From Arachnia propionica (GTDB taxonomy: Bacteria; Actinomycetota; Actinomycetes; Propionibacteriales; Propionibacteriaceae): a stretch of 64,000 nt of DNA. The notes below the pieces were generated by a model. It was not told the DNA's origin, searched no databases, and saw nothing but the letters and a program-made list of their open reading frames with translations. A program made the position numbers and the translations under genes. The stretch spans positions 62,001 to 126,000 of the forward strand of contig NZ_RQYT01000005.1 in the NCBI RefSeq assembly GCF_003932785.1, in the 5' to 3' direction. Positions 19,822-27,887 of this stretch are shown here, piece by piece; the first letter of the stretch is position 1, and each line of letters opens with the position of its first letter.

Positions 19822-20513
19822 CAGAACAGCCGTTCCTCGGCGTTGTCCATGCCGCGCAGGGCATCGTAGTCGAGCAACTGGCAGGAGATGCCCCGATCGG
19901 CTGCCAATGTGGCGGCCTGCGGTTTGATCTGCTGGGCGGCCAGCACCCCGCGCACGGGGGCCAGTTGGGGGTCCCGATTCATCAGTTCCAGGTAGCGGGT
20001 GAGCTGCTCGACGCCGTCGATCTCCCCGCGACGCTTGACCTCCACGGCGACGTGGAGCCCATCGGGATCGCGCAGGAGCAGATCCACGGGACCGATGGCG
20101 GTGTAGTACTCGCGCTTGACCAGTTTCCAGCCCTCACCGAAGGTAGCCGGGTGTTCGGCGAGGAGAGCCTGGAGGTGAGCCTCGACCCCATCCTTCTGGA
20201 GGCCAGGATCGACGCCGAAGGCCTGTTCCTCGTCCAGGTGCACCTCGCCGATGGCGATCCTGAGGGTGTCCCCCTCCTTGGAGCGCACGATCCACAGTTG
20301 CGTCGCCCCCGCTGCGGTCGCGACCTCGTCCGGCTCCACCACCTGCAGGGTGCAGGGGGCGCTCATCCAGTTCAGTGGCTTGTAGGCCCGGTCATCGGCA
20401 TGGACGGACACGGAGCCATCCGATTTGACCATGATGAGTCGCTTCGCCATCGGGAGGTGGGCGCTGAGCCGACCTGCATAGTCCACCTGGCACTGGGCAA
20501 TCACGAGACGCAC
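19821..20513 (-). CDS. nucS: Endonuclease NucS/EndoMS, mismatch-specific
   Basis: EndoMS/NucS cuts both strands at mismatches and gives actinobacteria, which lack MutS-MutL, their mismatch repair. The product is 230 residues: an N-terminal binding domain starting [15 protein letters not shown], then a RecB-like nuclease domain with GPVDLLLRD and VAVEVKRRG as the catalytic Asp and Glu-x-Lys. The C-terminus ends EERLF, a short hydrophobic motif that fits sliding-clamp binding in the family. The start is a GTG preceded, 6 bases upstream, by TAGGTT, so the mRNA is probably leaderless. Confidence 0.95.
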   Translation of the reverse strand: MRLVIAQCQVDYAGRLSAHLPMAKRLIMVKSDGSVSVHADDRAYKPLNWMSAPCTLQVVEPDEVATAAGATQLWIVRSKEGDTLRIAIGEVHLDEEQAFGVDPGLQKDGVEAHLQALLAEHPATFGEGWKLVKREYYTAIGPVDLLLRDPDGLHVAVEVKRRGEIDGVEQLTRYLELMNRDPQLAPVRGVLAAQQIKPQAATLAADRGISCQLLDYDALRGMDNAEERLF

Positions 20514-20519
20514 AGGCCA

Positions 20520-20525
20520 AACCTA
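20520..20525 (-). promoter_or_regulatory. -10 element of the nucS operon (leaderless)
   Basis: TAGGTT on the minus strand lies 6 bases before the GTG start of nucS, in the 21-base gap after the AI-2E transporter gene. No clear -35 element is visible. Confidence 0.45.
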
Positions 20526-20534
20526 CCCTCAGCC

Positions 20535-21890
20535 TCAGGAGGCGTCGAGATGGGGTTGCAGGACCTCCCGGTACAGCAGGAGGATCGCAGCAGCCGTCGG
20601 GATGGCGATGAGGGCGCCGATCACGCCGAGCAGCAGGCCGCCGATGACGGCGGAGAGGACGACGAGGGCGCCGGGGACCTTCACCGCGTGCTTCATCACG
20701 GTGGGGTAGAGGACGTAGGCGTCGAACTGCTGGTAGATGAGGAAGTAGATGATCGTGGCGATGCCGATCGTCGGTGAGGTGCCGAAACCCACCAGGGCGA
20801 CGGCGATCATCGCCATCGACGACCCGACCAGGGGGATGAAGCAGAAGATGGCGACGACGAAGGCGAGGGCCAGGGAGTAGGAACCCAGCCCCACGATGTT
20901 CATGAAGATGAACGAGCACACCGACGCCACCGTCACGATGAGGAACATGCCCGTGATGTAGCCGGAGATGCCGCGGAAGATCTCGTCGGCGAGGTACTTG
21001 GCCCGCTCCCGTCGTGAGCCAGGGGCCATCTTGTAGATGGCCTCCTTGATGAGCGGCAGCGACGCCAGGAAGTAGATCGTCAGGACCAGGGTGATGATGA
21101 GCGAGAAGATCAGGTTCGCCAGCAGGACACCCGCACCCCAGATCCCGCCGAACAGGTTCTGGACGATCTCACCCGAGGTGATGTACTTCTGCGCCTTGTC
21201 GATGATGTCGTACTCACGGTTCCACCGGGCGATCTGCTCGTTGGTGTTGAGGGCCTCCAGCCAGTAGGGGGCCCTGATGGTGAGGGACTGGACCTGTTCC
21301 GTGAGGACGGGGACGATCGCGGTGAGGCCGAGAACCAGCACCGCGAACAGTGCGAGGGTGACGATGAACACCGCCACGGGGCGTGGCACCCGTCGTCGGG
21401 TGAAGAACTCCACAGCGGGGCTGAGGCCCAGGGCCAGGAACAGGGAGAGCACGACCAGAACCAGCACATGCTGCACCCGGGCGGCGGCGCTGATGAGCCC
21501 GATCGCGACCAGGACCCCCAGGGCTCCGAGGAAGCCGATGCTGAACGGGGAGTGGGAGAGCAGCCTCGACGAGTCGTTGTTGACGATGATGGGTGGAACC
21601 GGGGTGGGTCGTTCCTCAGGCGTGGGCGTCAGCAACTGCTTGGCGTTTCGGCTGGCGTCGCCGATGAATCCCTCGAGGTGCCCCTTGGCCCGACTGCCCC
21701 AGGAACTCAGCCTCCCCTGACGCTCCGCGTCCTCGCGTTTGGCCCGCCGGCGTCCGAAGAAGCCGCGGCGACGCTTCACCGGTGCCGCGCTCTCGGGCCG
21801 GACAGCCGGTGGGTCGACGGGGGAGTCGTGCCCGCCGTCGGTGAGGGGTTCCTCGGGGTCCGGGGCAGGCACTGGTGCCGGGGTCGTCAC
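20535..21890 (-). CDS. AI-2E family transporter (PF01594-type permease)
   Basis: The 451-residue product has about 110 polar N-terminal residues (with the basic run KRRRGFFGRRRAKRED), then about eight transmembrane helices. The helices include the pattern LSLFLALGLSPAVEFFTRR and the C-terminal LIYQQFDAYVLYPTVMKHAVKVPG, which are hallmarks of this family. Family members have been linked to export of small molecules or to Na+/H+ exchange; the substrate here is unknown. The GTG start overlaps the stop of the upstream coiled-coil gene (GTGA). Confidence 0.88.
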   Translation of the reverse strand: MTTPAPVPAPDPEEPLTDGGHDSPVDPPAVRPESAAPVKRRRGFFGRRRAKREDAERQGRLSSWGSRAKGHLEGFIGDASRNAKQLLTPTPEERPTPVPPIIVNNDSSRLLSHSPFSIGFLGALGVLVAIGLISAAARVQHVLVLVVLSLFLALGLSPAVEFFTRRRVPRPVAVFIVTLALFAVLVLGLTAIVPVLTEQVQSLTIRAPYWLEALNTNEQIARWNREYDIIDKAQKYITSGEIVQNLFGGIWGAGVLLANLIFSLIITLVLTIYFLASLPLIKEAIYKMAPGSRRERAKYLADEIFRGISGYITGMFLIVTVASVCSFIFMNIVGLGSYSLALAFVVAIFCFIPLVGSSMAMIAVALVGFGTSPTIGIATIIYFLIYQQFDAYVLYPTVMKHAVKVPGALVVLSAVIGGLLLGVIGALIAIPTAAAILLLYREVLQPHLDAS

Positions 21891-22987
21891 TTGGCCTTCT
21901 CGTTGTCCCGTGGCTGTGGCGCCGTCTTCTCGTCCTCGCGTTCGTGCTGTGTGGTCTCCTCGTCCTCACCCTGGGCGGCCTCGGCGGCGATGGCACGCAG
22001 GTTCTGCATGGAGGCGACGATCGAGGCCTTCCGCGCGGTCAGGGCGGCGATCTCCCGCTCCAGCTGCTCCTTGCGCCAGGACATCTTCTCCTCGATCTCC
22101 TCGCGGCGATCGCTCAGCTCCTGACGCATCGTTGCGAGGCTCTCCTCACACTCCCGGGTGACGGCGACGCGCAGCTGCTCCGCCTCCTCAATCGCGTTCT
22201 CCCGCAGTGTCAGGCACTCCAGGCGGGCCGTCTCGAGCTGCTTGACCGCCTCGTCGGCGAGTCGACGGGCCTTCTCCAGGTGCGCGGTGGCGGTGGTCTC
22301 GGCGGCGTCGGCGGCGTCCTGCTGCTTGCGCAGGGCCTCAGCGGTGTCCTGCTCCACGGCGAGTCTGGTCGCCACCGCGTCCCGCTCGGCCTCCTGACGC
22401 ACCCGGGCGGCCTCCACGCGGGCGGCCTCGCTCTGGGCGGCGACACGGGTCTCGGTCTCCTCGATGAGCGACTTGGCCCGGGCCTCGGCCTCGACCCGGA
22501 TGAGGTTGGCGTCCCGTCGAGCGGCCTCGAGGGCGGCTTGGCCGGCCTCGGCCTGTTCCTGACGAAGCTTCCTCAGGCTGGCCAGCCCGGTGAGACGGAC
22601 GTCGTCGGCCTCCTGCTGGGCGGTTTCCCGGGCCTCCGCGGCAGCTCGGCGGGCCTCGGTGCGGATCCGCTCCGCCTCGCCCTCCGCGAGCCTGACGAGT
22701 TCGGCGGCCTGGGCCTCCGCCGCCTCGAGCAGACTCCGGGTGTGTGCCCCGAGCCTGCCGAAATCGGTGGAGCCGACCTGCTCCTGCACATGATTGGTGG
22801 TGAGCTTCTGCTCCCTCAGCTGGACCTTCAGCTCGACGATTCGGTTCTCCGTCTCACGCACGTACTGATCGACGGCCTGGCGGTCGTAGCCGAGCATCGC
22901 GGTGGGGAACCCCGTCGAGGTGCCGGGGTGGTCATCGAACAGGTTCAGCCCGGTGGAATCCTCGTGATCGGTACGGGCGTCGGTCAT
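21887..22987 (-). CDS. DivIVA-like coiled-coil protein
   Basis: The 366-residue product has the DivIVA-type N-terminal motif MLGYDRQAVDQYV (residues 31-43), followed by an almost continuous coiled coil rich in Ala, Glu and Arg to about residue 345, and an acidic, Lys/Glu-rich tail. Proteins like this organise polar growth or act as intermediate-filament-like scaffolds in actinobacteria; which one cannot be told. ATG 22987 has an AGGAGA ribosome-binding site just upstream; upstream sequence is not conserved-looking. Confidence 0.8.
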   Translation of the reverse strand: MTDARTDHEDSTGLNLFDDHPGTSTGFPTAMLGYDRQAVDQYVRETENRIVELKVQLREQKLTTNHVQEQVGSTDFGRLGAHTRSLLEAAEAQAAELVRLAEGEAERIRTEARRAAAEARETAQQEADDVRLTGLASLRKLRQEQAEAGQAALEAARRDANLIRVEAEARAKSLIEETETRVAAQSEAARVEAARVRQEAERDAVATRLAVEQDTAEALRKQQDAADAAETTATAHLEKARRLADEAVKQLETARLECLTLRENAIEEAEQLRVAVTRECEESLATMRQELSDRREEIEEKMSWRKEQLEREIAALTARKASIVASMQNLRAIAAEAAQGEDEETTQHEREDEKTAPQPRDNEKAK

Positions 22988-23019
22988 GTGTCTCTCCTGG
23001 CTTGGAACGAACGGTACTG

Positions 23020-23025
23020 AGCCTA
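23020..23025 (-). promoter_or_regulatory. -10 element of the DivIVA-like gene
   Basis: TAGGCT on the minus strand, about 32 bases before the ATG, leaving a short leader that carries AGGAGA. The -35 region has no good match. Confidence 0.45.
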
Positions 23026-23089
23026 CCCCGAGGTGGGAACGACACGGCCGGCGGATCCACGGATCCACCGGCCGCACCTGCGAGCAGCC

Positions 23090-23539
23090 TCAGTGGGCGG
23101 CATCCTTCGCGGGCTCGACGAGCTCGAGGAGCACCCCGCCGGCATCCTTCGGGTGGACGAAGTTGATCCGGGAGTTGGCGGTGCCGCGCTTCGGCTCCGG
23201 GTAGAGCAGGCGCAGCCCACGCTCGCGCAGGACAGCGCAGACGTGGTCGATGTCATGCACCCGGTAGGCGAGCTGCTGGATGCCCGGCCCGCCGTTGCGG
23301 CCCAGCCACTTCGCGATGGTGGACTCGTCGTTGAGCGGGGCGAGCAGCTGGATCTTCGCGTTCTCCTCACCCTGGGTGCCGGTGCCGATCATGGCCTCCG
23401 CCACGCCCTGCTCCTCGTTGACCTCGCGGTGCAGTTCCCGCCAGCCGAGCGTCTCGGTGTGGAACTTGATGGCCTCGTCGAGGTCCGGGACCGCGAGGCC
23501 GACGTGATCGATGCAGATGAACAGGTCTTGATTCTCCAT
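23090..23539 (-). CDS. mce: Methylmalonyl-CoA epimerase
   Basis: The enzyme interconverts (R)- and (S)-methylmalonyl-CoA, between methylmalonyl-CoA mutase and propionyl-CoA carboxylase or transcarboxylase. The 149-residue product belongs to the vicinal oxygen chelate fold, with metal ligand H12 in CIDHVGLAVPDLDEA, a Gln in AKIQLLAPL, a His in RINFVHPKDAGG-adjacent strand and the C-terminal Glu in LLELVEP. The pathway is central to propionic fermentation and supports placement near Propionibacteriaceae, although many actinobacteria have it. Confidence 0.94.
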   Translation of the reverse strand: MENQDLFICIDHVGLAVPDLDEAIKFHTETLGWRELHREVNEEQGVAEAMIGTGTQGEENAKIQLLAPLNDESTIAKWLGRNGGPGIQQLAYRVHDIDHVCAVLRERGLRLLYPEPKRGTANSRINFVHPKDAGGVLLELVEPAKDAAH

Positions 23540-23560
23540 GGCATGTCATTCTTCCACCCC

Positions 23561-23590
23561 CGGGTGACGGGTTTGCCGTGGGGTCACCCG
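23561..23590. repeat. Inverted repeat between mce and the small membrane protein gene
   Basis: CGGGTGAC (23561-23568) and GTCACCCG (23583-23590) are perfect inverted arms around 14 bases. The right arm is part of the 13-mer GTGGGGTCACCCG (23578-23590), which recurs at 27813-27825 in another divergent intergenic region. Possible operator or hairpin. Confidence 0.55.
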
Positions 23591-23689
23591 AAGGTCTGGC
23601 GGCGCGTCGATTGACTGATTGGGCGGGGAATCAGGCACACTGGTACGCATTGGTTGCAGCCCTCTTCCCCCCTGAGACCTGGAGGCATC

Positions 23690-23845
23690 ATGGTTGGCTG
23701 GGTCAAGAAGGTACTTGTCGTACTTGGCGTTGCCTTCGTGGTCTTCTACCTGTTCACTCGCCCGGAGGATGCCGCGAACGCGGTTCGGGCGTTCTTCGGC
23801 GCGTTCGAGTCGATCGCGCGTTTCTTCACGCAGCTCGCCAGCTAG
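23690..23845 (+). CDS. Small single-helix membrane protein
   Basis: The 51-residue product is one transmembrane helix (VGWVKKVLVVLGVAFVVFYL) followed by a short amphipathic tail (RAFFGAFESIARFFTQLAS). ATG 23690 has GGAGG 4 bases upstream. It is followed after two bases by the PH-domain gene, an arrangement seen in other actinobacteria, so the two probably work together. Function unknown. Confidence 0.75.
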   Translation: MVGWVKKVLVVLGVAFVVFYLFTRPEDAANAVRAFFGAFESIARFFTQLAS

Positions 23846-23847
23846 GT

Positions 23848-24405
23848 GTGGCCGTGGGGCTCATCGCGGGGATCCTCGAGCCCGACCTGGAGCGTCACCT
23901 GCTGAAGAGGGAGGGGGAGCAGGTGATCGATCAGGTCCAGAAGCACTGGGTGGTGGTGCTGCCGTGGGCACTGCTCATGGCCTCCAGCATCCCGATGTTC
24001 ATACTCATGATCTACGTGGGTGGGCTGTTCTGGATCCCCATGATGTTCGGGCTGGGGGTGCTCAGCTACGGGATGTGGAAGGCCCACGTCGCCCACATGG
24101 ATCGGTTCGTCATCACCAACATGCGGGTGTTCCGGATCCACGGGGTCTTCAACACGCATCTGGCCACGATGCCCATGACGCGGATCCTCGACATCTCCCT
24201 GGAGCAACCCTTCTGGGGCAAGATCTTCGACTACGGTCATCTGGTCTTCGAGTCCGCGGCCCAGGCCCAGGGGCTGCGAGAGATCCGTTTCGTCGCCGCC
24301 CCGGCCAAGCGTGACCTCAAGATCCAGGAGGTCATCCAGCGTTCCGGCCTCCGCAAGAAGATGGAGATGAAGGAGGAGGACGCCGAGGAGGCCGCGGGAA
24401 CCTGA
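23848..24405 (+). CDS. PH-domain (bacterial YdbT/bPH-type) membrane protein
   Basis: The 185-residue product has two transmembrane helices (residues about 33-75) followed by a bPH-type domain with DRFVITNMRVFRIHGVFNT and MPMTRILDISLEQPFWGKIF, the classical pattern of bacterial PH-like membrane proteins, and an acidic tail. The start is probably the GTG at 23848, two bases after the previous stop; a GTG at 23854 is also possible. Likely co-transcribed with the 51-residue membrane protein. Confidence 0.8.
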   Translation: MAVGLIAGILEPDLERHLLKREGEQVIDQVQKHWVVVLPWALLMASSIPMFILMIYVGGLFWIPMMFGLGVLSYGMWKAHVAHMDRFVITNMRVFRIHGVFNTHLATMPMTRILDISLEQPFWGKIFDYGHLVFESAAQAQGLREIRFVAAPAKRDLKIQEVIQRSGLRKKMEMKEEDAEEAAGT

Positions 24406-24424
24406 GCCCCGCGGCCCTACGGGT

Positions 24425-26056
24425 TCAGCTGCCCAGAGCGGTGTCCACGACCTGTCGGGCCTCTGCCTGGATCCGTTCGAGGTGCGAGGCGTCACGCAGC
24501 GACTCGGCGTAGATCTTGTACTTGTCCTCCGTCCCCGACGGGCGGGCGGCGAACCAGCCGGACTCGGTGGTGACCTTGATACCCCCGATCGGGGCACCGT
24601 TACCGGGGGCGGTGGTGAGGATCGCGGTGATGGGCTCCCCGGCAAGTTGCGTCGCGGTCACGTCGTCGGGGGAGAGAGCCGCCAGCCTCGCCTTCTGCTG
24701 GCGGTCGGCGTCGGCGTCGACACGGGCGTAGCAGGACGTCCCGAAGTCGGCCTCGAGCCGGGCGTAGAGCTGGCTCGGGGAACTGCCCGTGACGGCCGTG
24801 ATCTCACTGGCGAGCAACGCGAGGAGGAGGCCGTCCTTGTCGGTGGTCCAGGTGCTCCCTGAACGGTCGAGGAAGGAGGCGCCGGCGGATTCCTCGCCAC
24901 CGAAACCGAGCGAGCCATCGGTGAGACCCGGCACGAACCACTTGAAGCCCACGGGGACCTCCACGAGCGGGCGACCCAGGCGTGCCGCCACCTTGTCGAT
25001 GATGGAACTCGACACGAGGGTCTTGCCCACGCCTGCCTCGGCGTTCCAGCCCGGACGGTGGGAGAACAGGTGGTCGATCGCCACGGCGAGGAACGCGTTG
25101 GGATTCATGAGCCCGGCATCGGGGGTGACGATCCCATGCCGATCGGAGTCGGCGTCATTGCCCGTCGCGATGTCGAAACGGTCGCGATTGGCGATGAGTG
25201 ATGCCATCGCGTTGGGGGAGGAGCAGTCCATGCGGATCTTGCCGTCGGTGTCGAGGGTCATGAACCGCCACGTGGGGTCGACCGCCGGATTGACGACGGT
25301 GAGATCCAGTGCGGTGTGCTCGGCGAGGTACTCCCAGTACTGCACGGAGGCCCCGCCCATCGGGTCCGCGCCGATCCGGACCCCGGCCGATGCGATGGCC
25401 TCCAGGTCGACGGCGGAAGCCAGTTCCTCGCAGTAGGGGGTGCGGTAGTCGTAGCGCAGGACCTCTGCTGCTGCAGTGGCGTACGCCACCCGGCGGATTC
25501 CGGCCGGGGCAGCCATCAGTTCGTTGGCCCGGGCGGCGATCCAACTGGTGGCGTCGGTGTCGGCCGGACCGCCCGTCGGCGGGTTGTACTTGAAGCCGCC
25601 GTCGCGGGGCGGGTTGTGGGACGGGGTGACGACGATGCCGTCGGCCGGGTGGTCGGGATGCCGCCGGTTGTGCCGGATGATCGCCCGCGACACCGCCGGG
25701 GTCGGGGTGTACTCGTCCTCCCGCTCCGCGTGGGTCGCGACGCCGTTGGCGACGAGGACCTCGATCGCTGTGCGCCATGCGGGGTCGGACAGGGCATGGG
25801 TGTCCTTGCCGATGAACAGTGGACCCGTGATGCCCTGACCGGTGCGGTACTCGACGATGGCCTGGGTCGTCGCCGCGATGTGCAGATCGTTGAATGCCAC
25901 GTCCAGGCTGGACCCCCGGTGCCCGGACGTCCCGAAACTGACCCGCTGGTCAGGGTTGGCCGGGTCGGGGGTGAGGTCGTGATAGGCCGCCAACAGTGCC
26001 TCGACGTCGATGAGATCCGATTCCAGGGCCACCTGGCCCGCGCGCTCGTGTGCCAT
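24425..26056 (-). CDS. pgm: Phosphoglucomutase, alpha-D-glucose-specific
   Basis: The enzyme interconverts glucose 1-phosphate and glucose 6-phosphate, linking glycolysis to glycogen, trehalose and cell-wall sugar synthesis. The product is 543 residues. Family sites in order: the phospho-serine loop TPSHNPP, the metal loop GNDADSDRHG, the sugar loop GGEESAG and the phosphate loop RPSGTEDKYKIY. The ATG at 26056 begins MAHERAGQ; a GAGGAT hexamer ends 6 bases upstream, compatible with leaderless transcription. It is divergent from the thioredoxin-like gene with a 57-base gap. Confidence 0.95.
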   Translation of the reverse strand: MAHERAGQVALESDLIDVEALLAAYHDLTPDPANPDQRVSFGTSGHRGSSLDVAFNDLHIAATTQAIVEYRTGQGITGPLFIGKDTHALSDPAWRTAIEVLVANGVATHAEREDEYTPTPAVSRAIIRHNRRHPDHPADGIVVTPSHNPPRDGGFKYNPPTGGPADTDATSWIAARANELMAAPAGIRRVAYATAAAEVLRYDYRTPYCEELASAVDLEAIASAGVRIGADPMGGASVQYWEYLAEHTALDLTVVNPAVDPTWRFMTLDTDGKIRMDCSSPNAMASLIANRDRFDIATGNDADSDRHGIVTPDAGLMNPNAFLAVAIDHLFSHRPGWNAEAGVGKTLVSSSIIDKVAARLGRPLVEVPVGFKWFVPGLTDGSLGFGGEESAGASFLDRSGSTWTTDKDGLLLALLASEITAVTGSSPSQLYARLEADFGTSCYARVDADADRQQKARLAALSPDDVTATQLAGEPITAILTTAPGNGAPIGGIKVTTESGWFAARPSGTEDKYKIYAESLRDASHLERIQAEARQVVDTALGS

Positions 26057-26113
26057 GGGTCCATCCTCGCACCCTTGGTTGTCCGAATCGGCCCGGACCG
26101 ACAAGATGGTGAC

Positions 26114-27022
26114 ATGACCGACCCGAACTTCTCCCGCCCAGGCGCGGTTGACCTGTCCACCCTCACCTCCGCGCAGACGGGTCAGACCCCTGCCAGCGGG
26201 GTCAGTTACGTCACGAATGTCACCGAGACGGGCTTCCAGCAGCTCGTCGGCCTGTCCGTTCAGCATCCGGTCATCGTGGAGTTCCACTCCGAACGTGACA
26301 CCAGCGGTCAGGGTGTCGCATCGGCGCTGGCGGAACTCGTCAACGCCGCCGACGGTCGATTCCTGCTCGCCCGGGTCAACATCGATGCCGAGCCGCGACT
26401 CGCCGAGGCCCTCGGCATCGCGGCCGTGCCGACCGTCGTCGCCCTCATCGGCGGGCAGCTCGCGCCGCTGTTCCAGGGCACCCGAGAGCGCGCGGACATC
26501 GCCGCCATGCTGGACCAGATCGCCCAGATCGCCGTGGCCAACGGGATGACGGGACGCGCCCAGCCGATCGCCCTCGCCTCGCCCGCCGAGCAGTCGGCGC
26601 AACCGGTGGCCGACCCCAGGTTCGACAAGGCCGACGCTGCTCTGGCGGCAGGCGACTACGCCCAGGCCGTTGCCGAGTTCGATGCGCTCCTTGCCGCCAC
26701 GCCTGGCGACCCGGAGGTGATCGCGGGACGGGCCCAGGCGGCTCTGCTGGCCCGGTCCACCGGTTTCGACGGGGCCGCCGTCGTGAGTGCCGCCTCCCAA
26801 CGTCCCGATGACGTCGCGGCCCAGCTGGACGCGGCCGACCTGGAGGTCATCCAGGGGGCGGGGGAGGCGGCGTTCGACCGCCTCCTGGGGCTGGCGGCCG
26901 AGGTGGGGCCGGAGGAGAAGGAAACGATCCGGGTGCGTTTGCTCGAACTCTTCGAGGTCGTTGGTCGCACCTCGCCGGAGGTGCTGCGGGCCAGGCGTCG
27001 CCTGTCCACCGTCCTTTTCTGA
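26114..27022 (+). CDS. Thioredoxin-like TPR protein, CnoX/YbbN-type
   Basis: The 302-residue product has an N-terminal thioredoxin fold (about residues 30-130, with PVIVEFHSERDTSG and the cis-proline region AAVPTVVALIGG) and a C-terminal tetratricopeptide part with FDKADAALAAGDYAQAVAEF. The usual CxxC is replaced by SERDTSG, so it cannot act as a thiol reductase; the architecture matches the YbbN/CnoX chaperone-like family. A CAAGAT hexamer ends 6 bases before the ATG, consistent with a leaderless start. Confidence 0.85.
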   Translation: MTDPNFSRPGAVDLSTLTSAQTGQTPASGVSYVTNVTETGFQQLVGLSVQHPVIVEFHSERDTSGQGVASALAELVNAADGRFLLARVNIDAEPRLAEALGIAAVPTVVALIGGQLAPLFQGTRERADIAAMLDQIAQIAVANGMTGRAQPIALASPAEQSAQPVADPRFDKADAALAAGDYAQAVAEFDALLAATPGDPEVIAGRAQAALLARSTGFDGAAVVSAASQRPDDVAAQLDAADLEVIQGAGEAAFDRLLGLAAEVGPEEKETIRVRLLELFEVVGRTSPEVLRARRRLSTVLF

Positions 27023-27030
27023 GTGACCGG

Positions 27031-27789
27031 TCAGGCGCTCCCGAAGCGCCTCTCCCGCGTCACGTACTGCTCGACCGCCGCCCACAGGTCCCGGCGGTCG
27101 AAGTCCGGCCACAGCCGATCCAGGAAGATGAACTCCGCATAGGCGGACTGCCACAGCAGGAAGTTGGACGTGCGCTGTTCCCCGGAGGAACGCAGGAACA
27201 GGTCGACGTCGGGGATGTCCGGCTCGTCGAGGAAGCGACGGAACCGCTCCTCGGTCAGGCGGCCCGGATCGAGCTTTCCCTCCTTGGCCAGCCGGGCGAC
27301 CTCACGGGCTGCATCGACGATCTCCGCACGGCCGCCGTAGTTGACGCAGAACTGCAGGGTGAGCACGGAGTTCTTGTCGCTCAGCGCCTCGGCCTCCTCG
27401 AGCTCCCGGATCACCGACCCCCACAACCTGGGGCGACGTCCGGCCCAACGGATCCGCACACCAAGGGCGTGCAACTCGTCGCGCCGCCTGTGGATCACGT
27501 CACGGTTGAAGCCCATCAGCCACCGGACCTCGTCGGGAGAACGTTTCCAGTTCTCGGTGGAGAACGCGTAGACCGACAGGTAGGGAATCCCCAGTTCGAT
27601 GGCGCCGTGGATCACATCGAGCAGTGCGGCCTCACCTCTGGCATGCCCCTCGGTGCGCTTCAACCCACGCTGCTTGGCCCAACGTCCGTTGCCGTCCATG
27701 ACGATGGCGACGTGCCGTGGCAGCGAGGCAGGAGGAATCACCGGGGGGTTGGCTCCTGACGGATGGGGGGTGGGGGAGCGATGAACCAT
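27031..27789 (-). CDS. uppS: Isoprenyl (polyprenyl diphosphate) synthase, UppS/cis-prenyltransferase family
   Basis: This cis-prenyltransferase makes the polyprenyl diphosphate carrier used by peptidoglycan and by the WecA enzyme at 3.3 kb. The product is 252 residues with the family motifs [59 protein letters not shown]. The ATG at 27789 is chosen over a GTG at 27795 because TAGGCT lies exactly 6 bases upstream. In many actinobacteria this gene lies beside recO, as it nearly does here (29.8 kb). Confidence 0.95.
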   Translation of the reverse strand: MVHRSPTPHPSGANPPVIPPASLPRHVAIVMDGNGRWAKQRGLKRTEGHARGEAALLDVIHGAIELGIPYLSVYAFSTENWKRSPDEVRWLMGFNRDVIHRRRDELHALGVRIRWAGRRPRLWGSVIRELEEAEALSDKNSVLTLQFCVNYGGRAEIVDAAREVARLAKEGKLDPGRLTEERFRRFLDEPDIPDVDLFLRSSGEQRTSNFLLWQSAYAEFIFLDRLWPDFDRRDLWAAVEQYVTRERRFGSA

Positions 27790-27795
27790 GGGCAC

Positions 27796-27801
27796 AGCCT
27801 A
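27796..27801 (-). promoter_or_regulatory. -10 element of uppS (leaderless)
   Basis: TAGGCT on the minus strand, 6 bases before the ATG. The -35 region falls in the inverted repeat at 27815-27850 and shows no good TTGACA match. Confidence 0.5.
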
Positions 27802-27814
27802 GTGACTGTCTCGT

Positions 27815-27850
27815 GGGGTCACCCGGAGCGGATGTTGTCCGGGTGGCCCC
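27815..27850. repeat. Inverted repeat between uppS and the serine hydrolase gene
   Basis: Arms 27815-27826 (GGGGTCACCCGG) and 27839-27850 (CCGGGTGGCCCC) pair over 12 positions, one a G-U pair in RNA, around a 12-base loop. The left arm contains the 13-mer GTGGGGTCACCCG shared with 23578-23590. It could be a regulator-binding site between the two divergent genes. Confidence 0.55.
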
Positions 27851-27887
27851 ATGGTGTCCAGATGAGGTCTCGGGAAGGCTTGAGGCC

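Noticed and set aside
24392-24414. Inverted repeat CCGCGGG/CCCGCGG at the end of the PH-domain gene as a terminator
   Set aside because: It overlaps the stop codon, has a 9-base loop and no U-tract; GC-rich palindromes of this size arise by chance here.
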